Below, piece after piece: positions 1 to 8,970 of a stretch of 64,000 bases of DNA. Each line of letters opens with the position of its first letter. Within the stretch, counting starts at the first letter, position 1. The translations under genes and the position numbers were made by a program. Under the pieces are notes generated by a model, which worked only from the letters and a program-made list of their open reading frames with translations, did not search any database and had not been told where the DNA came from. The stretch is from Paracoccaceae bacterium (GTDB lineage: Bacteria; Pseudomonadota; Alphaproteobacteria; Rhodobacterales; Rhodobacteraceae), in assembly GCA_027492585.1 (NCBI GenBank), contig JAPUEK010000015.1, positions 1-64,000 of the forward strand. The letters are read 5' to 3'.

Positions 1-40
<40 letters not shown>

Positions 41-89
41 CCCGCCACGGGGCGCAACATCCGCCGGATGTCGGTCGTGACCCAGGCAG

Positions 90-3000
90 TCACGCCCGCC
101 TTTCCCCGCGCAGCAGCACATAGATCGCCGGGATCACCAGCACCGTCAGCAGGGTCGAGGACGCCAGCCCGAACAGGAGCGAGATCGCCAGCCCCTGAAA
201 GATCGGGTCTGTCAGGATCGTCACCGCCCCGATGATCGCGGCAAGGGCGGTCAGCAGGATCGGCTTGAAGCGGATCGCCCCGGCCTCCAGCAGGATATCG
301 GGAAGGCTCCGTCCCTCCTTCGGGGCGTGGCGGATGAAATCGACCAGCAGGATGGAGTTCCGCACGATGATCCCCGCAAGTGCGATGAAGCCGATCATCG
401 AGGTCGCCGAGAAGGGTGCGCCGAAGATCCAGTGGCCGAGCAGGATGCCGATGAGCGTCAGCGGCACCGGCGTCAGGATCACCAGCGGCAGCTTGAACGA
501 TCCGAACTGCATGACGACGAGGATGTAGATCCCGACAAGCGCCACGCCGAAGGCGGCCCCCATGTCGCGGAAGGTCACCCAGGTCACATCCCATTCGCCG
601 TCCCACAGAAGGACGGGGCGGGTGGTCTCCTCCGGCTGGCCGTGCTGGCGGATCTCGGGTTTCGGCACCGTACCCCAATCGGCCTTGGCAATTGCCTCCG
701 CCACGGCAAGCTGACCATAAAGCGGTGCCTCGAAATCGCCGGCAAGCTCGGACGTGACCATCTCGGCCGGGGTGCCGTTGTGGCGGAAGATCGGGAAGGA
801 GGCCTTCTCGCGTCGCACCTCCACCACATCGCCGAGTTCCACCACATTGCGGTCGCCGGGCAGAAGATTGGCCGGAACCGGGGTGGCGAGCATCCTTTCG
901 TCGATCACCCGGTCGGCCTTGGCGGGGGCCAGCACGATGGGCAGCGGGCGGCGGCCTTCCTCCCTGTGCGAGTAGCCGACGGTCTGGCCACCGTAAAGCA
1001 GGCGGATCGTGTCGAAGACATCCCCCGGCTCGACCTTGAAAAGGTCCAGCTCCGCATCCTCCGGCACCAGACGGAGCCGCTCCGCCGGAGCGCCGTAGCT
1101 GTCGTCGATATCGACGATGTAGGGGACGGTCGCAAAGGTTTCGCGCACTTTCGCCGCGACGGCCCGTCGGGTTTCGGCATCCGGGCCGTAGATCTCGGCC
1201 AGAAGCGTCGCCATCACCGGCGGGCCGGGGGGCGGCTCCACCACCTTCACGACGCTGCCTTCGGGCAGGGTCAGGGCGGTGATCCTCTGGCGCAGGTCAA
1301 GGGCGATCTCATGGCTTTCGCGCGTCCGCTCCCCCTTGGGCGAAAGGTTGATCTGCAGATCCCCCATCTGCGGTTCGGCCCGCAGATAGGCGTGGCGCAC
1401 CAGCCCGTTGAAGTTGAAGGGCGCCGCCGTTCCGGCATGGGACTGGATGGAGGTGATCTCCTCCACCGGGGCGAGGGCGGTTGCGATCTCCTGCAAACGC
1501 CGGTCTGTATCCTCGACGGAGGTGCCGCGCGGCAGGTCGAGCTGCACCGACAGCTCCGACTTGTTGTCGAAGGGCAGGAGCTTCACCGTCACCGCCTTGC
1601 TGGTGAAAAGCAGCATGGAGGTGCCGGTCGCCACCACCACCGCCAGAAGGAACAGGCCGGAGCGGCGGCGGGAGGCGAGGATCGGCGCTGCAACCCGGCG
1701 ATAGGCACGGCCGAGAACCCCGCCGTCGGCGGCGTCATGCGCCCCGCCATGCCCCCCGTGCGGCTTGCCGAATTTCAGCATCAGCCAGGGCGTGATGATC
1801 ACCGCCACGAAAAAGGAAAAAACCATGGCCGCCGAGGCATTGGCGGGGATCGGGCTCATGTAGGGACCCATCATCCCGGAGACGAAGAGCATCGGCAGCA
1901 GCGCCGCCACCACGGTCAGCGTGGCGACGATGGTGGGATTGCCGACCTCGCCCACGGCGTCGATGGCCGCCTGCCGGCGCGAGCGCCCGTCGCCCATGCC
2001 CCAGTGCCGGGCGATGTTTTCGATCACCACGATGGCGTCATCGACAAGGATGCCGATGGAGAAGATCAGCGCGAACAGGCTGACCCGGTTCAGCGTATAG
2101 CCCATGATCCGCGCCGCGAAGAGGGTGAGCAGGATCGTCACCGGAATGACGATCGCCACCACCAGAGCCTCCCGCCAGCCGATCGCCAGCCAGACGAGCG
2201 CGACGATGGACAGGGTGGCGAGCCCGAGGTGGAAGAGCAGCTCATTGGCCTTTTCATTGGCCGTCTCGCCATAGTCGCGCGGGATGGAGAGGGTGATGTC
2301 TTCCGGGATCACAGAGCCCTGCAACTTGTGGAGGGCGGCGCGGATCTCCTCGCCGATGGCCACGGCATTGGCGCCGGGACGCTTGGCTATGGCGAGCGTG
2401 ACGGCGGGGACGCGGGCAAAGCCGCCCTCGGCACGGGTGAGGTTGAAGACCCGAGCCTCGGTCGTATCGGTGTCGAGCGTCACATCCGCCACGTCGCGGA
2501 CATAGACGGGCCGACCGTCGCGGGTGGTGGCGAGAAGACCGCGGATTTCGGCCAGATCGGTCAGGGTCTTGCCCGCCGAAAGGCCGATCTGCCGGCCATC
2601 CTCGCGCAGCATCCCCACCGAAAAGGCGCTGTTGGCGCCCTGCACCTTGGCAGACAGCGCCTGAAGCGTCAGCCCGGCGGCGGCGAGCCGTTCGGGGTCG
2701 GGGCGGATGTGAATCTCCTCCGGCACCTCGCCCACAAGATAGGTCAGCCCGATCTCCGGGAGGGCGGCCACAGCCACCTGCACTTCCCTTGCCACCCGCG
2801 TCAGATCGGCGGAAGTCCAGCGGCCGGCCCGCTCGGGGAGAGGGGAAAGCGTGACGGTCATGATCGCCACGTCGTCGATGCCACGGCTGACGATCAACGG
2901 CTCCGGGATGCCCTTGGGGATGCGGTCGGCATTGGCGCGCAGCTTTTCATGGACGCGCAGGATGGCGGCATCGGCCTCGGTTCCGACCAGGAAGCGCGCC

Positions 3001-3323
3001 GTCACCATCACCGCATCGTCGCGGGTCTGGGAATAGACATGCTCCACCCCCGGAATGGATTTGACGATGGTTTCCAGGGGTTCGGTGACCAGCTTCACCG
3101 CATCTTCGGCGCGCAGCCCATCGGCCTGCACATGAATATCCACCATCGGGACGGAGATCTGCGGCTCCTCCTCCCTCGGCAGGGTCAGCAGCGCCACGAC
3201 GCCGAGCACGAGGGCGGCGAACAGGAAGAGCGGCGTCAGAGGCGAGGTGATGAAGCTGCGGGTCAGCGCCCCGGCGATCCCGGCGCGCGGGGAGCCGGTC
3301 AGGGTTTCGGGCGGATGGCTCAT
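90..3323 (-). CDS. RND efflux transporter permease subunit (AcrB/CzcA-like)
   Basis: Inner-membrane proton-driven pump subunit of 1077 aa, full length for the RND family. The N-terminus has the usual cytoplasmic tail and first membrane helix (about residues 28-48), followed by a large periplasmic loop. The TM4 region carries the acidic pair in GILVDDAIVVIEN, expected for proton relay. A second helix bundle is at about 925-1070. Its start overlaps the stop of the adaptor gene by 4 bp, so the two form a translationally coupled pump. No TolC-type outer-membrane gene is adjacent. It lies downstream of a sulfide:quinone oxidoreductase on the same strand, so the pump may be co-expressed with sulfide detoxification. 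The substrate is not predictable from sequence. Confidence 0.9.
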   Translation of the reverse strand: MSHPPETLTGSPRAGIAGALTRSFITSPLTPLFLFAALVLGVVALLTLPREEEPQISVPMVDIHVQADGLRAEDAVKLVTEPLETIVKSIPGVEHVYSQTRDDAVMVTARFLVGTEADAAILRVHEKLRANADRIPKGIPEPLIVSRGIDDVAIMTVTLSPLPERAGRWTSADLTRVAREVQVAVAALPEIGLTYLVGEVPEEIHIRPDPERLAAAGLTLQALSAKVQGANSAFSVGMLREDGRQIGLSAGKTLTDLAEIRGLLATTRDGRPVYVRDVADVTLDTDTTEARVFNLTRAEGGFARVPAVTLAIAKRPGANAVAIGEEIRAALHKLQGSVIPEDITLSIPRDYGETANEKANELLFHLGLATLSIVALVWLAIGWREALVVAIVIPVTILLTLFAARIMGYTLNRVSLFALIFSIGILVDDAIVVIENIARHWGMGDGRSRRQAAIDAVGEVGNPTIVATLTVVAALLPMLFVSGMMGPYMSPIPANASAAMVFSFFVAVIITPWLMLKFGKPHGGHGGAHDAADGGVLGRAYRRVAAPILASRRRSGLFLLAVVVATGTSMLLFTSKAVTVKLLPFDNKSELSVQLDLPRGTSVEDTDRRLQEIATALAPVEEITSIQSHAGTAAPFNFNGLVRHAYLRAEPQMGDLQINLSPKGERTRESHEIALDLRQRITALTLPEGSVVKVVEPPPGPPVMATLLAEIYGPDAETRRAVAAKVRETFATVPYIVDIDDSYGAPAERLRLVPEDAELDLFKVEPGDVFDTIRLLYGGQTVGYSHREEGRRPLPIVLAPAKADRVIDERMLATPVPANLLPGDRNVVELGDVVEVRREKASFPIFRHNGTPAEMVTSELAGDFEAPLYGQLAVAEAIAKADWGTVPKPEIRQHGQPEETTRPVLLWDGEWDVTWVTFRDMGAAFGVALVGIYILVVMQFGSFKLPLVILTPVPLTLIGILLGHWIFGAPFSATSMIGFIALAGIIVRNSILLVDFIRHAPKEGRSLPDILLEAGAIRFKPILLTALAAIIGAVTILTDPIFQGLAISLLFGLASSTLLTVLVIPAIYVLLRGERRA

Positions 3324-4297
3324 GGCAGCACCACCGCGTCACCGGCGCGCAGGCCGGAGAGGATTTCGCGCTGCGGTCCGGCGGGGGTGTCCACCAGAGG
3401 ACCCGGCACCACCGTCACCTCCTGCACCCCGTCTCCGCTGCGGAGCGTGACCAGATCCAGCCCCGCGCTGCGCCGGATCGCCTGCTGCGGCACGGCAAGT
3501 GCCGCACGCGCGCCGATCGGCACGCGCACCAGCACACGCTTGCCGACGAAGCCGTCGTCCAGTCCTTCGACCGCAACATCGACCGTCACCCGGCCGTCCT
3601 CGATCAGGGGGTAGATCTTCTCGATCCGTCCCGTCCTGGTGGCGCCGTCCTCGCCGATGGAGACGGCGGCCCCTTCCTCCAGCCCCTGCCCATGCCGTTC
3701 CGGCAGTTCGAGGCGCAGGAACATGCTGCCTCCGGCGATGGTGGCGACGGCCTCTCCGGGCATCACCACCTCGCCCGGACGGATCGGGACGGAGATCACC
3801 CGGCCGGCGGCGGGGGCGGTCAGCGCCCCTTCCTCCATCTGCTGCACGATGACCTGACGCGCAGCCTCCCCCTCGGCCACGGTGTTCTGCGCCACGCTGA
3901 GCGTGGTGCGGATCTGGTCCATCCGCTGCGCGGTGGTGGCGCCGCGGGCCAGCAATTCCTCGTTGCGGGTCAGCTCCGTCCGCGCATTGTCGAGCTGGCT
4001 TTGCGCGGCGCGCAGCCGCGCTTCGGCGGCGGCGAGTTGCAGTTCCAGCTTTTCATCGGCGACGCGGCCGATCACCTGCCCGGCGGTCACGGGGCTGCCC
4101 TCCGCCACGTCGAGCCGTACCAGCGTGCCGCCGATCCGGGACCGGGCAGGGACGGTGAAGCGGCTTTCGATCTTTCCGAAAAGCGCTTTCATCTCCGTGA
4201 CTTCGACCGGCTGCACCACGATCTCCGTGGCAGGGGCGGCAAAGGGCAGGGTGGCGAAAGCCAGCCCGAAAGCTGCTGCGAGAGGCAGGCGCGGCAT
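3320..4297 (-). CDS. RND efflux periplasmic adaptor subunit
   Basis: Membrane fusion protein of 325 aa that would link the RND pump to an outer-membrane channel. A signal peptide is visible (MPRLPLAAAFGLAFATLPFA). It is followed by a biotinyl-lipoyl-like half (IGGTLVRLDVAEGSPVTAGQVIG), an alpha-helical hairpin rich in Ala, Gln, Leu and Glu (about 80-150), the second lipoyl half (TAPAAGRVISVPIRPGEVV) and a beta-barrel with a membrane-proximal domain. It is somewhat shorter than AcrA because the hairpin is short. It overlaps the permease gene by 4 bp. The DUF2892 gene ends 36 bp upstream on the same strand, consistent with one operon. Confidence 0.88.
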   Translation of the reverse strand: MPRLPLAAAFGLAFATLPFAAPATEIVVQPVEVTEMKALFGKIESRFTVPARSRIGGTLVRLDVAEGSPVTAGQVIGRVADEKLELQLAAAEARLRAAQSQLDNARTELTRNEELLARGATTAQRMDQIRTTLSVAQNTVAEGEAARQVIVQQMEEGALTAPAAGRVISVPIRPGEVVMPGEAVATIAGGSMFLRLELPERHGQGLEEGAAVSIGEDGATRTGRIEKIYPLIEDGRVTVDVAVEGLDDGFVGKRVLVRVPIGARAALAVPQQAIRRSAGLDLVTLRSGDGVQEVTVVPGPLVDTPAGPQREILSGLRAGDAVVLP

Positions 4298-4333
4298 GGT
4301 GAGGTCCTCGTGGTGGTCAGGTGTGGAGGCGGA

Positions 4334-4534
4334 TCAGGAAGCGGGACCGCTGCGGAAGCCCATGCGACGGAAGACCGAGGCAGCCGGGCAGAAGCCGGTG
4401 AAGGCCGATTGCAGCAGGTTCGCCCCGACAAAGGCGGTCAGCGCCAGGAACCAGGGCGAGACCGCCCAGGCGAGCGCCAGCGACAGCAGCACCATGAAGC
4501 CCGCAAAGGCTTGGACGGCTTGGGAAATGGTCAT
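4334..4534 (-). CDS. DUF2892 (YgaP-like) inner-membrane protein
   Basis: A 66-aa protein with one long hydrophobic hairpin (about residues 8-45) and the short pattern GANLLQSAFTGFCPAASVFRRMG. This matches DUF2892, the membrane part of YgaP-type rhodanese proteins. The conserved Cys in TGFCPA is present. Small DUF2892 proteins commonly accompany sulfide and sulfane-sulfur oxidation genes. Here it sits 16 bp downstream of the sulfide:quinone oxidoreductase, supporting a role in sulfur metabolism at the membrane. The biochemical role is unproven. Confidence 0.85.
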   Translation of the reverse strand: MTISQAVQAFAGFMVLLSLALAWAVSPWFLALTAFVGANLLQSAFTGFCPAASVFRRMGFRSGPAS

Positions 4535-4550
4535 GGCAGGGTCCTTTCGG

Positions 4551-5834
4551 TCATTCGGTATGGGTCTGTTTCAGCTTGTCGATGCCAAGCGCCTGCAGGG
4601 CGAGGCGCTCATAGAAGGGTTCCGATTTGCCGAGCCGGATCTTGCGGAGGAAATATTTCTCGAAGCCGATCTTGGCGTAATGGACCCACTTGCCTTCCGA
4701 GGACCAGTTGACGTTGCGCGGCGGGATCTGCGGCTGGGCGACGAACGCCACGCCTCCGTCGCCGAAATCGGCAAGGCAGACGGCATTCCAGGTGCCGACC
4801 TCCGATGGCTCGCGCCCCTTCAGAAGCGAGGCGATGTTCTGCGCCGTGGCCGTCACCATGCTTTCGATCATGAAGCCGGTCTTCGGCACGCCGATCGGCA
4901 CCGGCGTCGGTCCCATCGGGGGAATCGCCACGCCGACGCCCACGGCAAAGACGTTCCGGAAGGTCGGGTTGCGCTGATACTTGTCCACGAGGATGAAGCC
5001 GCGGGGGTTTGTCAGCCCCTCCACCCCGCGCACGGCAGGGACACCGCGAAAGGCCGGCAGCAGCATCGAGAAGGCAAAGGGCAGGTCATGCGGCCGCTTC
5101 ACGCTGCCGTCCTCGGCGATCTCCTCGACATGCATCAGGCCGGCCTCGACCGATTTCAGCCGCGCATTGGTGATCCATTTGATGTGATGCTCCCGCATCT
5201 GGCTTTCGAGCAGGCCCTTGGTGTCGCCCACCCCGTCAAGACCGAGATGGCCGATATAGGGCTCCGAGGTCACGAAGGTCATCGGCACACGGTCGCGCAC
5301 CTTCGCCTTGCGGAGCGCGGTTTCGAGGATGAAGAGGAACTCGTAGGCGGGGCCGAAGCAGCTTGCCCCCTGAGCCGCGCCCACGATCACCGGGCCAGGT
5401 TTTTCAACGAGTTGCCGGAAGGCGCGTTCGGCCTGAAGCGCGTGGTCGACATGGCAGACGGATTGGGTGTGGTGTTCCGGCCCGAAGCCCTCGATCTCGT
5501 CGAAGGCAAGGTCGGGGCCGGTGGCGATCACCAGATAGTCGTAGCTCACCGATTGCCCGTCGGTCAGCTCCACCCGGTTTTCGGCGGGATGCACCCGCGC
5601 CGCGCCCTGCGGCATCAGCGTGATGTCGCGGCGGCGCATGACCTCGGTGAGATCGACCTCGATCTCCTCCTGCTTGCGCCAGCCGACCGCCACCCAGGGG
5701 TTGGAGGGGACGAAGCTGTAGCTCGTTCCCTTGCTGATCACCGTCAGCCGGTCGCCCTGGCCGAGATGGTCTTTCATCTCGTAGGCCATGATGACCCCGC
5801 CAAGTCCTGCGCCGAGTACAACCACATGCGCCAT
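4551..5834 (-). CDS. sqr: Sulfide:quinone oxidoreductase-like flavoprotein
   Basis: FAD-dependent oxidoreductase of 427 aa that would oxidise sulfide and pass electrons to quinone at the inner membrane. The N-terminal Rossmann motif VVVLGAGLGGVIMA begins at residue 4. Three cysteines, C127 (QSVCHVD), C159 (GASCFGP) and C353 (NAVCLAD), fall at the positions I recall as essential in Rhodobacter capsulatus SQR. The C-terminal tail has amphipathic and aromatic residues suited to membrane association. The start is preceded by a strong GGGGGAGGAG ribosome site. An ATTC-N8-GAAT box lies 64-79 bp upstream. Downstream are DUF2892 and an RND pump. Relatives such as flavocytochrome c subunits are less likely given the cysteine pattern. 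Confidence 0.87.
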   Translation of the reverse strand: MAHVVVLGAGLGGVIMAYEMKDHLGQGDRLTVISKGTSYSFVPSNPWVAVGWRKQEEIEVDLTEVMRRRDITLMPQGAARVHPAENRVELTDGQSVSYDYLVIATGPDLAFDEIEGFGPEHHTQSVCHVDHALQAERAFRQLVEKPGPVIVGAAQGASCFGPAYEFLFILETALRKAKVRDRVPMTFVTSEPYIGHLGLDGVGDTKGLLESQMREHHIKWITNARLKSVEAGLMHVEEIAEDGSVKRPHDLPFAFSMLLPAFRGVPAVRGVEGLTNPRGFILVDKYQRNPTFRNVFAVGVGVAIPPMGPTPVPIGVPKTGFMIESMVTATAQNIASLLKGREPSEVGTWNAVCLADFGDGGVAFVAQPQIPPRNVNWSSEGKWVHYAKIGFEKYFLRKIRLGKSEPFYERLALQALGIDKLKQTHTE

Positions 5835-5897
5835 TTCCGTCTCCTCCCCCTGATGTTGTCGATTCTCCGGGGCAGACTCCTCCGTCGCCCGTAAAGT

Positions 5898-5913
5898 ATT
5901 CCGCCTTTAGAAT
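5898..5913 (-). promoter_or_regulatory. Candidate SqrR/BigR operator upstream of sqr
   Basis: Perfect inverted repeat ATTC-N8-GAAT, 64-79 bp upstream of the sqr start. This is the spacing I recall for the ArsR-family persulfide sensors SqrR/BigR. No arsR-type gene is in the window, so the regulator would be encoded elsewhere. The rest of the 434-bp gap 5835-6268 holds an AT-rich stretch (about 5915-5950), probably promoter DNA, and a dispersed repeat at its far end. Confidence 0.6.
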
Positions 5914-6199
5914 GTGTATTGAATTCAGGAAATGCAATATGAAAAGATGAATATGTTTGGGAAGGAGAAAGGGGAGGGGCTGCGAACGGTGCAGAGGGGA
6001 GGTGAGGCGGCGCGGAGCCCCTGCGGGAGGGAAGAACGCGCGCAGGGCAGGGTCGTGCAATCCCCTGCCAGAGGACGGGATAGCGTAAAGCCGTTAAGCA
6101 ATCGCAAACGGGGCTTTCCCCTACGCGCGCCCTGTCGGGTCAGGGCCAATCAACAGTCGGACGGAGGCGCCGAGCCCGTGCGGCGCCCCCTGCTTCCTT

Positions 6200-6262
6200 G
6201 TATTTTCTGTCTGAAAATATCCTGCGGAGAGGTCCGGCGGGGTGCAAAACCTCTCCGGCACC
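6200..6262. repeat. Dispersed intergenic hairpin repeat, copy A
   Basis: Contains the core AATATCCTGCGGAGAGG and an imperfect stem (CCGGCGGGGT / ACCTCTCCGG, loop GCAAA). It lies immediately 3' of the sulfotransferase-like gene, whose stop begins at 6271. It is in reverse orientation relative to the copies at 8170, 26021 and 55211. Confidence 0.8.
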
Positions 6263-6268
6263 CCAAAG

Positions 6269-6985
6269 CTAGAGCTTCAGGGCAGCCAGGCGCTGGAAAT
6301 AGGGCAGGGCCTGATCGGCAAGCCGCTGATAGTCGGCGGGAAGGTCGGGGAGCGGGCCTTCGGGGTCTTCGAAGCCGGAGGATTTGTGGACGGCATTGTA
6401 CCAATGCGGCGCCCAGACCCCATCATAGGGCTTTGGCCCGACAGGCCAGTGCAGCATCGCTTCGGTAAAGGGGATGCCGAGGGCAGCGCAGAGTTTCCCC
6501 AAGGTTTCCCGTGGGTTGTCTCGTATATCGGCGGAATCCACCACCAGCGGCGCACGGCCGAGCCAACCCGCCACCTCGTCGAAGAGCTCCGCCTGCTGGA
6601 CGAAGCCGATGTCGGCAAGGGTCGGCCCTTCGCGCTTCTTGGCATAGCTGGCCACCACCCGCGCCGGATGGCGGATCAGGAAGACATTCTCCATCTCCCG
6701 CAGGAAGCCGCGCGGAAATTCCGGGATCATGTGCAGCGTCATATGCTTCTGATAGGAAAGGGTTTTCCCATCCGCCACAGGCCCGATGCACCGCGCCGCG
6801 ACCACCGCAGGATCGGTCGGCTGGGAGGCGATCACCTCCGCCGCCATCGGATGCGGAAGGCCCGTGGCCGCCAGATAGGCGCCGTAGAACGGCTCATCCA
6901 CCACGGCGCAATCGCCCCGTGCGGCGAAGGAATAGAGCATCGCGGTCGAGAGGTTCCGCGGGCCGCTCCACATGGCTATTTTCAT
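6269..6985 (-). CDS. Sulfotransferase family protein
   Basis: A 238-aa protein with a PAPS-binding-like loop at residues 7-15 (SGPRNLSTA) and a second conserved segment ENVFLIRHPARVVASYAK, resembling the 3'-phosphate-binding motif of sulfotransferases. It has no signal peptide and is probably cytoplasmic. It is short for a sulfotransferase but covers the P-loop-like core. The class IV aminotransferase gene starts its stop 86 bp upstream on the same strand. In some alphaproteobacteria related aminotransferase and sulfotransferase-like modules are fused, which suggests a joint pathway. The acceptor is unknown. Confidence 0.75.
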   Translation of the reverse strand: MKIAMWSGPRNLSTAMLYSFAARGDCAVVDEPFYGAYLAATGLPHPMAAEVIASQPTDPAVVAARCIGPVADGKTLSYQKHMTLHMIPEFPRGFLREMENVFLIRHPARVVASYAKKREGPTLADIGFVQQAELFDEVAGWLGRAPLVVDSADIRDNPRETLGKLCAALGIPFTEAMLHWPVGPKPYDGVWAPHWYNAVHKSSGFEDPEGPLPDLPADYQRLADQALPYFQRLAALKL

Positions 6986-7071
6986 CGTCTTCCTTCCGTC
7001 TTCGCGGCGTCTTCTTTGCGTATGCGTTCCGTATGCGCTTTGTAACTACATCCGGCGGGGCCGGAGCGGCC

Positions 7072-7971
7072 TCAGCCGCCGACCATCGCCTTGTAAAGCC
7101 CGCGCAGCCGTTCGGTCATCGGACCCATCTGGCCGGTGCCGATCACCCGCCCGTCGATCATGCCCACCGGGGTCTGCGCGCCGAAGGTGCCGGTGAGGAA
7201 GGCCTCCTCCGCGCCATAGGTGTCCACGAGGGAGAAGTTGCGCTCGAAGACCGGGATGCCGTTGGCCTTGCACAGGTCGATCACCTTGCGGCGGGTGATG
7301 CCGTTCATGCAGTAGTCTCCGGTGGAGGTCCAAACCTCCCCCTTCCGCACGATGAAGAAGTTGCAGGCGTTGGTGGTGTTCACGAAGCCATGCACATCGA
7401 GCATCAGCGCCTCGTCCGCGCCGGCCTTTTCGGCAGCGATGCAGGCGAGGATGCAGTTGAGCTTGGAATGGGAGTTGAGCTTGGGGTCCTGGGTCATCGG
7501 CAGGCCGCGCAGATGCGGAACGGTGGCGAGCCGGATCGGCCGGGGGAGCTTCTGGCGGCTGTGCTCCATGATGATCACCATGGTCGGGCCGCGCTGGCTG
7601 AGCTTGGGGTGCTGGAAGGGCCGGGTCTTGACCCCGCGCGTCACCATCAGCCGCGCATGGGCGTCGGTTTCCATGCCGTTGGCCCTCTGCGTGTCATGGA
7701 CGGCGGCGATGACCTGCGCGGGGGTGAGGCCGATGTCGAGGTCGATGGCCTTTGCCGCCTCGAACAGGCGCTCGATATGTTCGTCGAGGAAGCTCCAGCG
7801 GCCATTGTAGAGCCGGATCCCCTCCCAGACGCCATCGCCGAGCATGAAACCCGAATCGTAGACGGAGACCATGGCCTCGGCCTTTGGCACGATGCGGCCG
7901 TTGACGTAGATCAGGATGGCCTCGTTGCGGGCATCCTCTTCGGCCTGATGGGTGGAAACATGGTCGGTCAT
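7072..7971 (-). CDS. Class IV PLP aminotransferase (D-amino-acid / branched-chain type)
   Basis: Fold-type IV aminotransferase of 299 aa from the chosen ATG at 7971 (MTDHVSTHQ); a GGAAGAGA ribosome site precedes it. A longer reading to 8187 adds low-complexity, repeat-derived residues and is rejected. The fold-IV start pattern VYDSGFMLGDGVWEGIR is at 38-53. Aligning with E. coli IlvE places the PLP lysine at K164 (DPKLNSHSK). The glutamate that contacts the PLP ring nitrogen in IlvE (E193) aligns with N198 in GFVNTTNACNFF, an unusual substitution. The enzyme probably transaminates a branched-chain or D-amino acid. The neighbouring sulfotransferase-like gene suggests a specialised substrate. 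Confidence 0.82.
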   Translation of the reverse strand: MTDHVSTHQAEEDARNEAILIYVNGRIVPKAEAMVSVYDSGFMLGDGVWEGIRLYNGRWSFLDEHIERLFEAAKAIDLDIGLTPAQVIAAVHDTQRANGMETDAHARLMVTRGVKTRPFQHPKLSQRGPTMVIIMEHSRQKLPRPIRLATVPHLRGLPMTQDPKLNSHSKLNCILACIAAEKAGADEALMLDVHGFVNTTNACNFFIVRKGEVWTSTGDYCMNGITRRKVIDLCKANGIPVFERNFSLVDTYGAEEAFLTGTFGAQTPVGMIDGRVIGTGQMGPMTERLRGLYKAMVGG

Positions 7972-8169
7972 GGGGTCTCTTCCGGCGTCGGGGATCGGTT
8001 GGGTCAGGTCTAGCATCCCCGGCGGAGCGGCGTCATCAGGGGATTGGGGGAAGGCCGGCCGGCTTCTGCCGGATCGCCCGCCCCTCCCCCAAACAAAGGG
8101 GGGGCTGGCAAAGGGGCTGCGCGCGCGAGGGCCAACCGACTTTCGGCGGAACTTGCGCCCGGCTGTGAC

Positions 8170-8230
8170 CCCGGAGGGGGTTTGCATCCCTCCGGGCCTC
8201 CCCGCAGGATATTTTCCAACCGAAAATGGA
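8170..8230. repeat. Dispersed intergenic hairpin repeat, copy B
   Basis: Stem CCGGAGGG / CCCTCCGG at 8171-8195, followed by CCCCGCAGGATATTTT and an A-rich tail. It lies 3' of the MarR gene and occupies the middle of the 317-bp gap 7972-8288. I see no gene in the rest of that gap. Confidence 0.82.
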
Positions 8231-8288
8231 GGGGAAGGCGAGGCTATCCTTTCGGGTTGGCCACGCCCGGTGCTGAGGCCGGGTGGGC

Positions 8289-8792
8289 TTAATCCTCCGC
8301 CTCGTCCTCCGCCGATTGTGCGGCGAGAAGGCGCAGCAGGCGGTCCAGTTCCTTTGCCTGTTCTTCCCCCAGCATCCCGCGCAGGGTGCGGTCATAGGTC
8401 AGGGCGTGCTGGCCGAGGTCGTCGAAGATCCCCCGGCCCTTGTCGGTCAGCGACAGGATCTCCGCCCGGCCATCCTCGGCGCTGCGCTGGCGCGAGAGGA
8501 GGCCCTCGCCCTCCAGGGCGGAAACCGAGCGGCTGACCTTGGTTTTCTCGATATGGGAGATCTGGCAGATGCGGCTGGCCGTCATCGCCCCGAAGCGGCC
8601 GAGATTGGCCAGCACCCGCCATTGCGTCCGGGTCATGCCGTAGCGGCTGCGGTAGCTGGCCTGAAAGGAGCGGGAGGTCGCCTCCGCCGCCTGATTGAGC
8701 AGGTAGGGCAGGAAATGGTCGAGGTCGAAGGCGGGTTTGCCGCCCCGGTCGGTCTTGTCGCCCCCCGCTCCGTCCCCCGTCCCGTCCTGCAT
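8289..8792 (-). CDS. MarR family transcriptional regulator
   Basis: Winged-helix regulator of 167 aa. The core runs from [16 protein letters not shown] through [16 protein letters not shown], the recognition region [28 protein letters not shown] and the wing [17 protein letters not shown]. An upstream GTG at 8828 is in frame but lacks a ribosome site; the ATG at 8792 has AGGCGG at suitable spacing, so it is preferred. The gene is divergent from hmgA. A perfect palindrome in the hmgA promoter is the likely operator, so this is probably the local repressor of homogentisate breakdown. The inducer is unknown; homogentisate or an upstream aromatic acid is a reasonable guess. Confidence 0.87.
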   Translation of the reverse strand: MQDGTGDGAGGDKTDRGGKPAFDLDHFLPYLLNQAAEATSRSFQASYRSRYGMTRTQWRVLANLGRFGAMTASRICQISHIEKTKVSRSVSALEGEGLLSRQRSAEDGRAEILSLTDKGRGIFDDLGQHALTYDRTLRGMLGEEQAKELDRLLRLLAAQSAEDEAED

Positions 8793-8908
8793 TGCGCCGC
8801 CTGTCTGGTGTCTGGCCAAGACTGGCACAGGCGGCGGCGGGTGTCACGGGGGGGAGCCGGTGAAGTCGGGGTTCGGCCCATTCCCTATATCCGGGGCGCA
8901 GGTTTTTC

Positions 8909-8936
8909 TTGACTTGGTTGCAAGTGCAACTATTAA
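8909..8936 (+). promoter_or_regulatory. hmgA promoter with embedded palindromic operator
   Basis: A TTGACT -35 (8909-8914) and TATTAA -10 (8931-8936) are separated by 16 bp. The spacer contains the perfect palindrome GTTGCA-AG-TGCAAC (8917-8930). A repressor bound here would block RNA polymerase directly. The divergent MarR gene is the obvious candidate. Confidence 0.75.
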
Positions 8937-8970
8937 TTCTGCCCGACAGGCAGGCTCAAGGGAGGCAACC

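Noticed and set aside
327-3614. Very long open frame on the plus strand opposite the RND pump
   Set aside because: It is antisense to a clear RND protein; the translation is rich in His, Arg, Gly and Asp with no fold motifs, as expected from codon bias in GC-rich DNA.
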